From assembly GCA_018242205.1 (NCBI GenBank), contig JAFECJ010000026.1, forward strand, positions 1 through 58,203: DNA of 58,203 bases. Reading direction: 5' to 3'. Source of the DNA: Pseudomonadota bacterium (GTDB taxonomy: Bacteria > Pseudomonadota > Alphaproteobacteria > Rhizobiales > Xanthobacteraceae). The position numbers and the translations under genes are program-made. The notes under the pieces are model-generated. The model did no database searches and was not told the DNA's origin. It saw only the letters and a list, made by a program, of their open reading frames with translations. Below, in pieces: positions 34,067-42,529 of the stretch; position 1 is the first letter of the stretch; each line of letters opens with the position of its first letter.

Positions 34067-35296
34067 TCAGGCGCCGTTGAACTGCAGGATGTTCAGCCCG
34101 GCATTCGGATCTGTCACATACATCAAACCGTTCTTGTCGACGAAGCAATCGGCCGATTGCACGACCTGCGGCCGGTTCGGACGCGGGTCCATCATCTTCA
34201 CCGGATTGTCCGGCACGTAGTAGCCGACTTCGCGCGGCTGGAACTGGTTGGCGATGTTAAAGACGCGAACGCCGGCATTATAGAACGTGGCGAAGATCAG
34301 TTCCGAGCTCTGGAACGAGCCGGGGCGGTTCTCGTGCATATTATGGGCGCCGAAGAAGCCGCCTTTGGCGCAGTAATCGGCTTCGCTCGGCATCGGCATG
34401 GTGGCGATGCTGACGGGATTATGCGGCGCGCGGATATCGTAGACCCAGATATAGCGCAGGCCGTCGGCGCAGTTGTTGGTCGACGGCTCGTCCGCGACCA
34501 CCAGCAGATTGCGGTCCGGTAGTGGCAACGGCGAATGCGTGCCGCCGCCGAACGGCGGATCTGTGTTGCGATGCGCGATGATGCGCGGCTTGCTCCGGTC
34601 GGCGAGATCGATCACCGTCAATCCGCCGTCGCGCCAGGCGCCGAAGGCAAGGTCGCCGGCGACCAGCGCGTGATGCAGCGCGTAGCGCCTGTTCGAAGGC
34701 CACGCCGGGCTCTCGCCGCCGCCGCGCCACATGCCGGGCAGCCAGCAGCGGCCGATCACGTGCGGCTTCGTCGGATCGGCCATGTCGATGACCGCCAGGA
34801 TATGGTCGGTGAAATCGTGGAAATGGATCGAGGCATAGGCGTAGCGGCCGCCGACATACCAGAGCCGATGCGGGCCCACGCCTTCGATCGGCATGAAGCC
34901 AATCTCCTTCGGCTTTTCGGGCTTGGAAATGTCGTAGACGCGGATACCGGGCGTGAAGGTGTTGCCCATGGCCTTCATCTGCTCGGCCCAGGAGCCGCCG
35001 AAATAGGCCTTGTCGGTCTGGAATTGCTGCATGTGCCAGACGCTCGGCGCATTGACCGCGAGCAAGAGGTCATCATGGGTCTGCAAATGCAGCGCGCGCG
35101 TGCCGGGCGGGCAGGCGATGAAATCGACGACCTTGGGGGTCTTCGCATCGCGGACGTCGAGCGTGGTGATGCCGTTGGAGAAGCCGTGACCGACATAGGC
35201 GTAGCCGCGATGCACCATGATCTGCACGCCGTCGGCGTGGCCGTTCATGTCGGTGTGGCTGATGAATGAGATGTTGCGGGACGGTGCGGGGGCCAT
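34067..35296 (-). CDS. LVIVD beta-propeller-like protein
   Basis: 409 residues with LVIVD-type repeats forming a predicted beta-propeller: repeats are seen in YAYVGHGFSNGITTLDVRDA, GIRVYDISKPEKPKEIGFMP, ILAVIDMADPTKPHVIGRCW, GLTVIDLADRSKPRIIAHRN and AGVRVFNIANQFQPREVGYY. No signal peptide is visible from the ATG at 35296, so location is uncertain. Proteins of this kind turn up in Bradyrhizobium-like catabolic clusters with unknown function; some repeat regions carry His that could bind metal (HTDMNGHADG, IHFHDFTDH). First gene of the leftward set LVIVD-binding protein-IclR; its stop is 9 nt before the next ATG, in the same frame. Confidence 0.85.
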   Translation of the reverse strand: MAPAPSRNISFISHTDMNGHADGVQIMVHRGYAYVGHGFSNGITTLDVRDAKTPKVVDFIACPPGTRALHLQTHDDLLLAVNAPSVWHMQQFQTDKAYFGGSWAEQMKAMGNTFTPGIRVYDISKPEKPKEIGFMPIEGVGPHRLWYVGGRYAYASIHFHDFTDHILAVIDMADPTKPHVIGRCWLPGMWRGGGESPAWPSNRRYALHHALVAGDLAFGAWRDGGLTVIDLADRSKPRIIAHRNTDPPFGGGTHSPLPLPDRNLLVVADEPSTNNCADGLRYIWVYDIRAPHNPVSIATMPMPSEADYCAKGGFFGAHNMHENRPGSFQSSELIFATFYNAGVRVFNIANQFQPREVGYYVPDNPVKMMDPRPNRPQVVQSADCFVDKNGLMYVTDPNAGLNILQFNGA

Positions 35297-35736
35297 GGCG
35301 TGATGTCCGGCGCTCGAAAGATGAGATCTGGCGAGGATCGCGCCGCGGTTGCCGCGGCCTGGAAACGGTCATCGTGCGGACCGCAGCGGCGCTCTCGGGG
35401 AGACCCTACCATCGCATATTCAGGAATGGCAAACGTCAACTCACAATGTCGGATATTTGTTGACTCCGGTCATCCGGGTTCGCAAGAGTAGGGCAGGCGG
35501 CAAAAACGGCCGGACTGGAAGTCACGGCAGCAGTGGCGGGATGGATGATCGGGGAGAGGTCGGCCGCATACGCGCTCGCGCGCGCGGTGTTGATGGCGAC
35601 ACGGCGCCGTCGCGGCGCAGCGTCCGCGCCTCGCTTGGAGAGGCGCCGGCCCCCATCGCTCGCGCCGGTCGTGGCCCGACGTTGGGGACCTGCTAACCTG
35701 CGGTCCGACGCAACCACCGACAAAGAACGCCCGCCG
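35297..35736. other. Divergent intergenic region between LVIVD gene and LysR gene
   Basis: 440 bases with no convincing gene. Contains the dyad GTCAAC-N18-GTTGAC at 35435-35464 and, just beside it, a TGGCAAA half-site (35427-35433) matching half of the palindrome at 27730-27752. Probably holds promoters for the leftward LVIVD set and the rightward LysR gene. Confidence 0.55.
35435..35464. promoter_or_regulatory. Inverted repeat in the LVIVD/LysR divergent promoter region
   Basis: GTCAAC (35435-35440) and GTTGAC (35459-35464) form a perfect 6-bp dyad with an 18-nt AT-richer spacer. A TGGCAAA half-site precedes it. Candidate operator for the LysR or IclR protein; unsupported by a second copy. 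Confidence 0.3.
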
Positions 35737-36687
35737 ATGTTGACGCTCCGCCAGATCGAAGTCATCCGCGCCATCATGGTGACCGGCACGGTGGGCGGCG
35801 CCGCGCGGCTTCTCAATGTGTCGTCGCCGGGCATCAGCCGCGTCATGAAGCACGCCGAGACGTCGGTCGGCGTCAAACTGTTCGATCGCAAGGGCGGCCG
35901 CTACTCGCCGACCAGCGAAGCCAACGCGATCTTCAGCCAGATCAACGGCGTCTACGACAAGATCGAGGATCTGCAGTTCGTCATTTCGCGGATCAAGCGC
36001 GGCGCCGATAGCGAACTCAAGGTCGCCTCGGTCCCCAGCATCGCCAACGTCATGGTGCCGCGCGCCCTGGCCGATGTGCGCAAGGCGTTCCCCAACCTGC
36101 TGATCGACTGCGATATCCTCAAGATCGAGGATGCCGTCGATTACCTGTTACTGGGCAAGGGCGAACTCGTCGCCATGAGTTCGAAGGTCGAGCATCCGAT
36201 GCTGACCTGCGCGCCGCTGTCGCGCGGCCGGCTCAAATGCATCGTTCCGGCGGATCACCCGCTGGCCGGCCGGACCCAGGTGCGCACCGCCGAAATCGTC
36301 AAGTATCCGCTGATCGGCGTCGATCCGAACGATCCCTACGGGCGGATCATGGCCGAGCTCTTCACCTGCCATGCGTTGAACTACGAGGTGACCATCCGCG
36401 CGCGCTTTGGCTCGACGGTCTGCGCGCTGGTCACGCAAGGCCTTGGCGTCGCCATCATCGACGAGTTCACGCTGGCCGCGAACAACTGGCCGCAGCTCCG
36501 CATCCTCGATATCGTCGAGACGACGGCCTTCCAAACCTATGTGCTGCACCGCAGGGACGCGGTGCTGTCGCGCTACGCGACGTTGTTCGTCGGCGCCTTG
36601 CGTGACCACATGGAGCGTCTGGCAGCGCCCATGGCGCCGTCGCGCCGCAGCCAAACCACGGCCGTCCGGGAGGCGCGCCGGAAATAA
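35737..36687 (+). CDS. LysR-family transcription regulator
   Basis: 316 residues. N-terminal winged helix-turn-helix (LRQIEVIRAIMVTGTVGGAA, LLNVSSPGISRVMKHAETSV) and a LysR substrate-binding domain (VPSIANVMVPRALADVRKAF, PLSRGRLKCIVPADHPLAGR, VCALVTQGLGVAIIDEFTLA). The start at 35737 places the helix-turn-helix at the usual position; an upstream in-frame ATG at 35533 adds 68 low-complexity residues. It lies 162 nt upstream of the Liv-type importer on the same strand and probably regulates it, or autoregulates from the 35297-35736 region. The effector is unknown; LysR proteins beginning LTLRQIEVIRA regulate uptake/catabolism genes in Bradyrhizobium-like bacteria. Confidence 0.92.
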   Translation: MLTLRQIEVIRAIMVTGTVGGAARLLNVSSPGISRVMKHAETSVGVKLFDRKGGRYSPTSEANAIFSQINGVYDKIEDLQFVISRIKRGADSELKVASVPSIANVMVPRALADVRKAFPNLLIDCDILKIEDAVDYLLLGKGELVAMSSKVEHPMLTCAPLSRGRLKCIVPADHPLAGRTQVRTAEIVKYPLIGVDPNDPYGRIMAELFTCHALNYEVTIRARFGSTVCALVTQGLGVAIIDEFTLAANNWPQLRILDIVETTAFQTYVLHRRDAVLSRYATLFVGALRDHMERLAAPMAPSRRSQTTAVREARRK

Positions 36688-36849
36688 CTTGATGTTAAGT
36701 TTTGAACACGTTTTGGTTATTGACCTGAAGCGGCCCGCGCCGCAATGGTCGCGTAACCCAAGAAAGGGTCCGCATCACGGACCGCGCTTGATCTGAACGC
36801 CGGGGCGACACCGGCGCGGCTTACTAAAACCAACAAAGGGGAAATGCTC

Positions 36850-37998
36850 ATGCTTCGTACTGGATTCCTTGTATCGCTCGTCGCCGCCGGTATCAGTCTG
36901 GCCTCGACGGCGCACGCCCAGCAGAAAACCGTCTACATGCCGGCCATCCTCGAACTGTCCGGCCCCGGCGCGGTCTCCGGCACCAATTTCCGCGACGGCA
37001 TGCTGATGGCGATCGACGAGATCAACAAGGCCGGCGGCATTCTCGGCCACAAGATCGAGACGCCGGTGCTCGACACGCAGAGCGACGCCGGCACCTCACG
37101 CGCCCAGTTGCAGAAGGTCCTCGACAACAAGCCCTATGTCGTCTTCGGCCCGGTCTATTCCGGCTCGGTGCTGGTCGACATGCTGATGACGCAGAAGGCG
37201 GAGATTCCGGAAATCGTCGGCGGCGAGGCCGCGGCGATCACGCAGAAGAACAACCCGTACGTCTTCCGTACCTCTTTCGGCCAGCAGTTCTCGATGCCGA
37301 AGATCGCCAACTACATCAGGGACAGCATCAAGGCCAAGAGCGTCGCCCTGATCTGGGTGAACAACGATTTCGGCAAGGGCGGTCGCGATAACTTCACCAA
37401 GGAAATGAAGGACCGCGGCATCAAGGTCGTCGCCGACATCTCGACCGAGTCCGGGCAGGCCGACTTCTCCGCCGACGTCGTCAAGATCAAGGGCGCCAAT
37501 GCCGACGCCGTGTTCGTCTATCTCAACGAGGAAGAAAGCGCGCGCTTCCTGAAGGAAGCCAAGAAGCAGGGCATCAAGGCGCCGCTGATCGGTGAGACGA
37601 CACTGCTCGGCCAGAAGGTCATCGATCTCGCCGGCGGCGCCGCCGACGGCGTGCAGGGCCACGTTGGTCTCACCGTCGATGCGCCGATCAAGGCGGTGCA
37701 GGATTTCGCCGCCAAGTTCAAGGCGCGCTACAACTACGTTTGCGATCACAACGGCATCAAGGGTTACACCGCCGTCTACTTCGCCAAATACGTGACCGAG
37801 AAGGTCGGCAAGTTCGACAGCAAGGCCTTCGCCGCCAAGGCGCATGGCCTGACCATCACGCCGAAGGAAGAGCCCGGCATCCTGATGGAAGCCATGTGGG
37901 ACAAGAACGGCGACATCGACCGCGAAAGCTTCCTCGGCGAAGTCGTCAACGGCAAGCAGAAGATCGTCAAGATCCTGCCGATGCTGAGCAAGAAGTAG
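36850..37998 (+). CDS. livK: Branched-chain amino acid/organic acid ABC importer, substrate-binding protein
   Basis: 382 residues, periplasmic. Signal peptide ends at AHA (about residue 22), followed by a type-1 binding fold of the Liv family (MPAILELSGPGAVSGTNFRD, LQKVLDNKPYVVFGPVYSGS, SVALIWVNNDFGKGGRDNFT, VKIKGANADAVFVYLNEEES). The start at 36850 is chosen over the ATG at 36844 because AGGGGA ends at 36842, giving 7-nt spacing. First gene of livK-H-M-G-F. Family members bind amino acids, but relatives in Hyphomicrobiales also bind aromatic acids; the ligand is not known. Confidence 0.92.
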   Translation: MLRTGFLVSLVAAGISLASTAHAQQKTVYMPAILELSGPGAVSGTNFRDGMLMAIDEINKAGGILGHKIETPVLDTQSDAGTSRAQLQKVLDNKPYVVFGPVYSGSVLVDMLMTQKAEIPEIVGGEAAAITQKNNPYVFRTSFGQQFSMPKIANYIRDSIKAKSVALIWVNNDFGKGGRDNFTKEMKDRGIKVVADISTESGQADFSADVVKIKGANADAVFVYLNEEESARFLKEAKKQGIKAPLIGETTLLGQKVIDLAGGAADGVQGHVGLTVDAPIKAVQDFAAKFKARYNYVCDHNGIKGYTAVYFAKYVTEKVGKFDSKAFAAKAHGLTITPKEEPGILMEAMWDKNGDIDRESFLGEVVNGKQKIVKILPMLSKK

Positions 37999-38065
37999 CC
38001 GCACGTTTGTCGTCACTGACTCCGCCCGGCGCTGGCGCCGGGCGGACCTCGACAGGCTCTGGGAT

Positions 38066-38941
38066 ATGGCTTCGTTCATCCAATTGCTGGTCTCCGGCCT
38101 GGCGACCGGGGCGATCTACGCGCTGATCGCCATCGGCTTCACCCTGCTGTGGCAGACGTCGCAGACGATCAACTTCGCCCAGGGCGAGTTCGTCATGCTG
38201 CCGGCGTTCTTCGTCCTCACGGCGATGAATCTCGGCGCGCCGTACTGGCTGGCGGCGCTGATCGGCATCGCGCTCGCCGTCGTCATTCTCGGCGTGCTGT
38301 TCAAGGCCATCATCGTCGATCCGATGATCAAGCACGGCGTGTTGCCGCTGGTGATCACCACGATCGCGCTGTCGCTGTTCCTCAAGGAAAGCGTCAAGGA
38401 TTTCTATTCGTCGCAGGCGCAGCCGTTTCCGGCGCTGGTGGCGCCGCGGGATCTGCATTTCCTCGGCGCCGTGGTGTCGCTGCAAAGTGTCGTCGTGCTC
38501 GCCGTCGCGGTGGCGTCGGTGATCGCCCTGCATCTCCTGCTCAACAAGACGCGGCTCGGCCGCTGCATGCAGGCGACCGCGCAGAACCCGACGGTGGCGC
38601 GCATCCTCGGCATTCCGGTCGGACGCATGGTGCTCTACACCTTCCTGATCAACGGCGTGCTGGTCGCCATCGCGTCGCTCTTGATCAGCCCGATCTATCT
38701 CGCCAAGTTCACCAACGGCGAGACGCTCGGCATGGCCGCCTTCATCGCCGCCATCATCGGCGGCTTCAACCAGGTGCGCGGCGCCATTCTCGGCGGCATC
38801 ATTCTCGGCGTGCTCGACAATCTGTCGGCCGCCTATTTGTCGTCGTCCTATCGCGGCGCGTTTCCGCTGCTCATCCTCATCGTCGTCATCCTGTTCCGGC
38901 CGCAAGGGTTGCTCGGCCGCGCCGAGGAGCGCGCGGTATGA
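38066..38941 (+). CDS. livH: ABC importer permease LivH-like
   Basis: 291 residues, inner-membrane permease with about eight membrane segments. Family signatures: ASFIQLLVSGLATGAIYALI and ALIAIGFTLLWQTSQTINFA at the start, ATAQNPTVARILGIPVGRMV in the coupling loop, and IIGGFNQVRGAILGGIILGV near the end. It pairs with LivM and is powered by LivG/LivF. It starts 67 nt after livK and overlaps livM by four bases (ATGA). Confidence 0.94.
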   Translation: MASFIQLLVSGLATGAIYALIAIGFTLLWQTSQTINFAQGEFVMLPAFFVLTAMNLGAPYWLAALIGIALAVVILGVLFKAIIVDPMIKHGVLPLVITTIALSLFLKESVKDFYSSQAQPFPALVAPRDLHFLGAVVSLQSVVVLAVAVASVIALHLLLNKTRLGRCMQATAQNPTVARILGIPVGRMVLYTFLINGVLVAIASLLISPIYLAKFTNGETLGMAAFIAAIIGGFNQVRGAILGGIILGVLDNLSAAYLSSSYRGAFPLLILIVVILFRPQGLLGRAEERAV

Positions 38942-39918
38942 ACCGGTTCGGGCTCCTGACCGTGGCTGTCGCCGCCGTGGCGGCGATCGTGCTGCCGTTC
39001 CTGCTCAAGCCGTTCGGCATCTATCTCATCTCGATGTGGGTGGTGCTGACCATCGCCGCCATCGGTCTCAACCTCACGCTCGGCTATGCCGGCCAGGTAT
39101 CGATGGCGCAGGGCGCGTTCGTCGGCATCGGCGCCTATGCGGTGGCACTGCTGACCGCGGCCGGCTGGCCGTTCTTTCCGGCCTTCGTGATCGCCGGCCT
39201 GCTGTGCTTCGCGATCGGCTGGCTGCTCGGTTACCCGGCGCTGCGTGTTCAGCACCATTACCTTGCCTTCGTCACCTTGGCTTTCAATACGCTGGTCTTC
39301 CTCGTCCTGCGCAACGAGGAGTGGCTGACCAACGGCACTTACGGCATCGCCGGCACCGAGCGGCCGCATCTGTTCGGACTGTCGACCGACGGCGCGCGGG
39401 CATTCTATTTCTTCTGTCTCGGCATGCTGGTGCTGCTGGCGGCGGCGACCTGGTGGATGCTGCGCTCGCCCTGGGGCCGGGCCTTCGTCGCCTTGCGCGA
39501 AAACCCCATCCGCGCGCTGTCGCTCGGTCTCGATACCCGGCGCTACACGTTGATGGCCTTCGCGCTCGGCTCGACTTTGGGCGGGCTGGCCGGCGGCCTG
39601 TACGCGCCGCTGGTGCAATTCATCGAGCCGAATTCGTTCTCGCTCAACATGTCGTTCAACCTGCTGCTGATGGTGATCGTCGGCGGCAGCGGCCGGTTCT
39701 TCGGGCCCTTCGTCGGCGCCCTGATCGCCGTGTTGTTGCCGGAGTGGATGCGCATCGCCGAAGGATATTATCTCATCATCTACGCCATGCTGGTCATGAT
39801 CCTCATGGTGTTCTGCCCGACCGGCGTCCTCGGTCTCGTCGAAAAGCTGTTCAAGCCGAAGAAGCCGCCGGCGGCGGCCGCCGCCCCGACGCTCAAGGCG
39901 GAGGCGACCTCGCGATGA
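38938..39918 (+). CDS. livM: ABC importer permease LivM-like
   Basis: 326 residues, about ten membrane segments. Recognised from LNLTLGYAGQVSMAQGAFVG, VQHHYLAFVTLAFNTLVFLV, ALRENPIRALSLGLDTRRYT (coupling loop) and LLLMVIVGGSGRFFGPFVGA. The C-terminal tail is Lys/Pro/Ala-rich (FKPKKPPAAAAAPTLKA). Start at 38938 within the livH stop (ATGA); its own stop overlaps the livG start, so livH-livM-livG are translationally coupled. Confidence 0.94.
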   Translation: MNRFGLLTVAVAAVAAIVLPFLLKPFGIYLISMWVVLTIAAIGLNLTLGYAGQVSMAQGAFVGIGAYAVALLTAAGWPFFPAFVIAGLLCFAIGWLLGYPALRVQHHYLAFVTLAFNTLVFLVLRNEEWLTNGTYGIAGTERPHLFGLSTDGARAFYFFCLGMLVLLAAATWWMLRSPWGRAFVALRENPIRALSLGLDTRRYTLMAFALGSTLGGLAGGLYAPLVQFIEPNSFSLNMSFNLLLMVIVGGSGRFFGPFVGALIAVLLPEWMRIAEGYYLIIYAMLVMILMVFCPTGVLGLVEKLFKPKKPPAAAAAPTLKAEATSR

Positions 39919-40658
39919 CCGCGGTTCTCGAAGTCGACAATCTCAGCAAGCGTTTCGGCGGCATCGTCGCGGTCGACAACGTATCGTTCACCGTCAATGA
40001 CGGCGATATCCTCGGCATTATCGGGCCGAACGGCTCGGGCAAGTCGACGCTGTTCAATTGCGTGCTCGGCCAGCTCATGCCGAGCGAAGGCCGCGTGCGC
40101 ATCGACGGCCGGGAGTCGACCGGCATGCGGCCGTGCGATCTCAACCGGCTCGGCGTCAGCCGTACCTTTCAGTTGCTGCAGGTGTTCCCGCAGCTCTCGG
40201 TGCGCGACAATCTCATTCTCGCCGGCCAGGAGCACCAGGGCTCGATGGCGACGCGGCTGTTCGGCCGGCCCGATGCCGGGCTGGGTGAGGCGGCCGACCA
40301 GATGATCGAGTTCTTCCGCCTGTCGCACCTGGCTTCCGAACAGGCCGGCATGTTGAGCTACGGACAACAAAAGCTGCTCGACGCCGCCATGGCCTTCATG
40401 GCCGGTCCGCGTCTGGTGCTGCTCGACGAGCCGGCCGGCGGCGTCAACCTGACCATGCTCGGGCTGCTGCGCGAGCGGCTGCAGGCCTATCACGCCGAGC
40501 ACAAGGCGACCTTCGTCGTCATCGAGCACCAGATGGAATTCGTCATGGCGCTGTGCACCCGCGTGCTGGTGCTGGCGGAAGGCAAGATCATCGCCGAAGG
40601 CGCGCCCGAGGAAGTGCGGCGCAACCCGGCCGTGATCGAAGCCTATCTCGGTCACTGA
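39915..40658 (+). CDS. livG: ABC importer ATPase LivG-like
   Basis: 247 residues, cytoplasmic ATPase of the Liv importer. Walker A GPNGSGKS, Q-loop in SRTFQLLQVFPQLSV, and Walker B LVLLDEPAGGVN are present, with the H-loop in VVIEHQMEFV. The signature motif reads LSYGQQKLLD, the usual LivG variant of LSGGQ. The LivG-type insertion after Walker A is short. Start overlaps the livM stop by four bases. Confidence 0.95.
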   Translation: MTAVLEVDNLSKRFGGIVAVDNVSFTVNDGDILGIIGPNGSGKSTLFNCVLGQLMPSEGRVRIDGRESTGMRPCDLNRLGVSRTFQLLQVFPQLSVRDNLILAGQEHQGSMATRLFGRPDAGLGEAADQMIEFFRLSHLASEQAGMLSYGQQKLLDAAMAFMAGPRLVLLDEPAGGVNLTMLGLLRERLQAYHAEHKATFVVIEHQMEFVMALCTRVLVLAEGKIIAEGAPEEVRRNPAVIEAYLGH

Positions 40659-40670
40659 GGAGCCGCGCCC

Positions 40671-41414
40671 ATGTCCAGCAGCGACGCCATCCTCGCGATC
40701 GACGACATCTATGCCGGCTACGGCAAGATGACGATCCTCAACGGCACGACCGCGCGCATCCGGCGCGCCGCGATCACCACCGTGATCGGACCGAATGGCG
40801 CCGGCAAATCGACCTTGTTCAAGGCGATCTACGGCTTGCTGCCGGTGCGCACCGGCTCGATCACGTTCGATGGTCGCGCCACGACGAATTTTCAGCCGCG
40901 CCAGATTCTCGACGCCGGCGTGGCCTACATCCCGCAGGGCCGCAATATCTTCCCCGAACTCAGCGTGCGCCATAACCTCGAGCTCGGCGGCGTCGCGCTG
41001 CCGGATCAGTCGGGCCTCGGCGAGCGCATGGAACGCATCATGCAGCGCTTCCCGATGCTGCGCGAGAAGGCCAATACGCAGGCGTCCACTCTGTCGGGCG
41101 GTCAGCAGAAGCTGCTCGAGGTGGCGCGCGGGCTGCTGCTCGATCCGAAGCTGATCCTGATCGACGAGCCGTCGATCGGCCTGTCGCCGCTCATGGTGCA
41201 GGAGGTGTTCGGCATTCTCAAAGACCTGCGCGACAAAGGTGTCACCATCCTGCTCATCGAGCAGAACGCCAAGCAGGCGCTGCAGATGTCGGATTACGGC
41301 CTGGTGCTGGAGCAGGGCCAGACCCGCATCGAGGACACCGCGGCCAACATCCTCAACGATCCCCGCATCGCCCAGTTGTTCCTCGGTGGCGGACTCGCCG
41401 CCGCGTCTGCGTGA
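40671..41414 (+). CDS. livF: ABC importer ATPase LivF-like
   Basis: 247 residues, second ATPase of the importer. Walker A GPNGAGKS, Q-loop in YIPQGRNIFPELSV (a LivF hallmark), signature LSGGQQKLLEVARGLL, Walker B LILIDEPSIGLSP and H-loop in ILLIEQNAKQ are all present. It begins 12 nt after livG and ends the operon; a good terminator follows at 41454-41488. Confidence 0.95.
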   Translation: MSSSDAILAIDDIYAGYGKMTILNGTTARIRRAAITTVIGPNGAGKSTLFKAIYGLLPVRTGSITFDGRATTNFQPRQILDAGVAYIPQGRNIFPELSVRHNLELGGVALPDQSGLGERMERIMQRFPMLREKANTQASTLSGGQQKLLEVARGLLLDPKLILIDEPSIGLSPLMVQEVFGILKDLRDKGVTILLIEQNAKQALQMSDYGLVLEQGQTRIEDTAANILNDPRIAQLFLGGGLAAASA

Positions 41415-41453
41415 TCGTTCCCGACAGGTAATGCGAAACGCAGAGCGAGTGCA

Positions 41454-41488
41454 CCGGGCGACCTGACACAGGCGCCCGGCGCTTTTCG
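41454..41488 (+). terminator. Terminator of the liv operon
   Basis: CCGGGCG (41454-41460) pairs with CGCCCGG (41473-41479); an inner CCT/AGG pairing continues the stem past a bulged A. A TTTT run follows at 41483-41486. It lies 40 nt past the livF stop and 4 nt before the convergent hydrolase stop. Confidence 0.75.
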
Positions 41489-41491
41489 TGC

Positions 41492-42529
41492 TCAGGGCTT
41501 CTTCGCCAGCCCCTTGTCGTTCATCCAGGTGTGGATCAGGTCGGCGACCTGCAGATTGTTCTTGTCCATCATCATCATGTGCGAATTGCCCTTGATGCCG
41601 ACCTTGGGCAAATCGACGACGTCGACGGTGCCGCCGGCTTTCTTCATGGCGTCGGCAAACGAAACGCCTTTCTCGCGGATCTTCGGCCAGCGTGAATCCT
41701 GGTCGATGTAATCGCCGTAGACCACGAGCGTCGGAATGTTCTTGAGCAGTTCGACTTTGGCCGGATCGCCGACGCCGGCCGGTTCGATGGCGATCAGCGC
41801 CTTGACCTTGTCGGGCCGTGCCTGTGCCGCCTTGAAGCCGAACGTTCCGGCCTGGCTGTGAAACAGGATGACGCAGGGACAGACCTTGTCGATCTCGGCG
41901 ATGTAGGCGGCGAGGATCGCGTCGTCCGTCGTGGTCCAGCGCGGCACGTTCTGCTTGACGAATTGCTCGTAGGCTTCGACTGGAAACTGGTTGCCTGGCA
42001 GAAGTTTGCGTTTGGACGGGTCGGCGTTGTAGGAGCCGGCGCCTTGGCCGATACGGAAGCGCTCGTACGGGTTGGCGGTTGTCAGAAACACCGGCTCGCC
42101 TGCGAACACATCGGGCGGCGCAAAGCCCGAACGGCCGCGCTCTACGGCATCGGAATTGTAGACGGCCCAGCCCTTGCGCAGGAAAAAGTTGAGCCAGCCT
42201 TCGCGTCCGTCCGGCGTCGTCTCGTAGGTCACGCCGGTCAGTCCGCCGCCGTGCCACATCAGCAGCGGATAGACACCGGTCTCCTTCGACGGCAGGAAGT
42301 ACTGCACGTACATCTGCTCGACCAGATAGGTGCCGTTCGGATCGATCTTGGCCGGCACGCCGCCTTTGGTGAAGGTCACTTCCTTTACCGGTTTGCCCGA
42401 AATGGTCACCACCCGGCCGCCGACGTGAAACGAGCCCATGTCGCGCAGCGAGATCGGCTCGGCCGCGCTGAGGGGTCCGGCAAATCCCGTCATGCCAACC
42501 ACGCCCGCGAGCAGTAGTCCCTTCCACAT
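41492..42529 (-). CDS. Secreted alpha/beta-fold hydrolase (esterase-like)
   Basis: 345 residues with a signal peptide cleaved near SAA (residue 23), so periplasmic or secreted. Alpha/beta-hydrolase features: oxyanion-type HGGG at residues 93-96 and nucleophile elbow HSQAG at 224-228, Ser225 replacing the first Gly of GxSxG with His. The C-terminal region has IPTLVVYGDYIDQDSRW, carrying a candidate catalytic Asp, and GIKGNSHMMMMDKNN with a candidate His. Family members include fungal-type esterases and secreted lipases. It is convergent with livF and separated by the terminator. It may release an acid substrate for the Liv importer, which is inference. Confidence 0.85.
   Translation of the reverse strand: MWKGLLLAGVVGMTGFAGPLSAAEPISLRDMGSFHVGGRVVTISGKPVKEVTFTKGGVPAKIDPNGTYLVEQMYVQYFLPSKETGVYPLLMWHGGGLTGVTYETTPDGREGWLNFFLRKGWAVYNSDAVERGRSGFAPPDVFAGEPVFLTTANPYERFRIGQGAGSYNADPSKRKLLPGNQFPVEAYEQFVKQNVPRWTTTDDAILAAYIAEIDKVCPCVILFHSQAGTFGFKAAQARPDKVKALIAIEPAGVGDPAKVELLKNIPTLVVYGDYIDQDSRWPKIREKGVSFADAMKKAGGTVDVVDLPKVGIKGNSHMMMMDKNNLQVADLIHTWMNDKGLAKKP

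Noticed and set aside
34058..34069. Possible selenocysteine or programmed read-through at the TGA between the LVIVD and binding-protein genes
   Set aside because: No SECIS-like hairpin was recognised and the second gene has its own ATG; kept only as a note in the finding on that pair.
39780..42527. Long minus-strand open frame running from the alpha/beta hydrolase across livF/livG
   Set aside because: The true hydrolase is in another frame with signal peptide and catalytic motifs; the rest is antisense to intact ABC ATPases.
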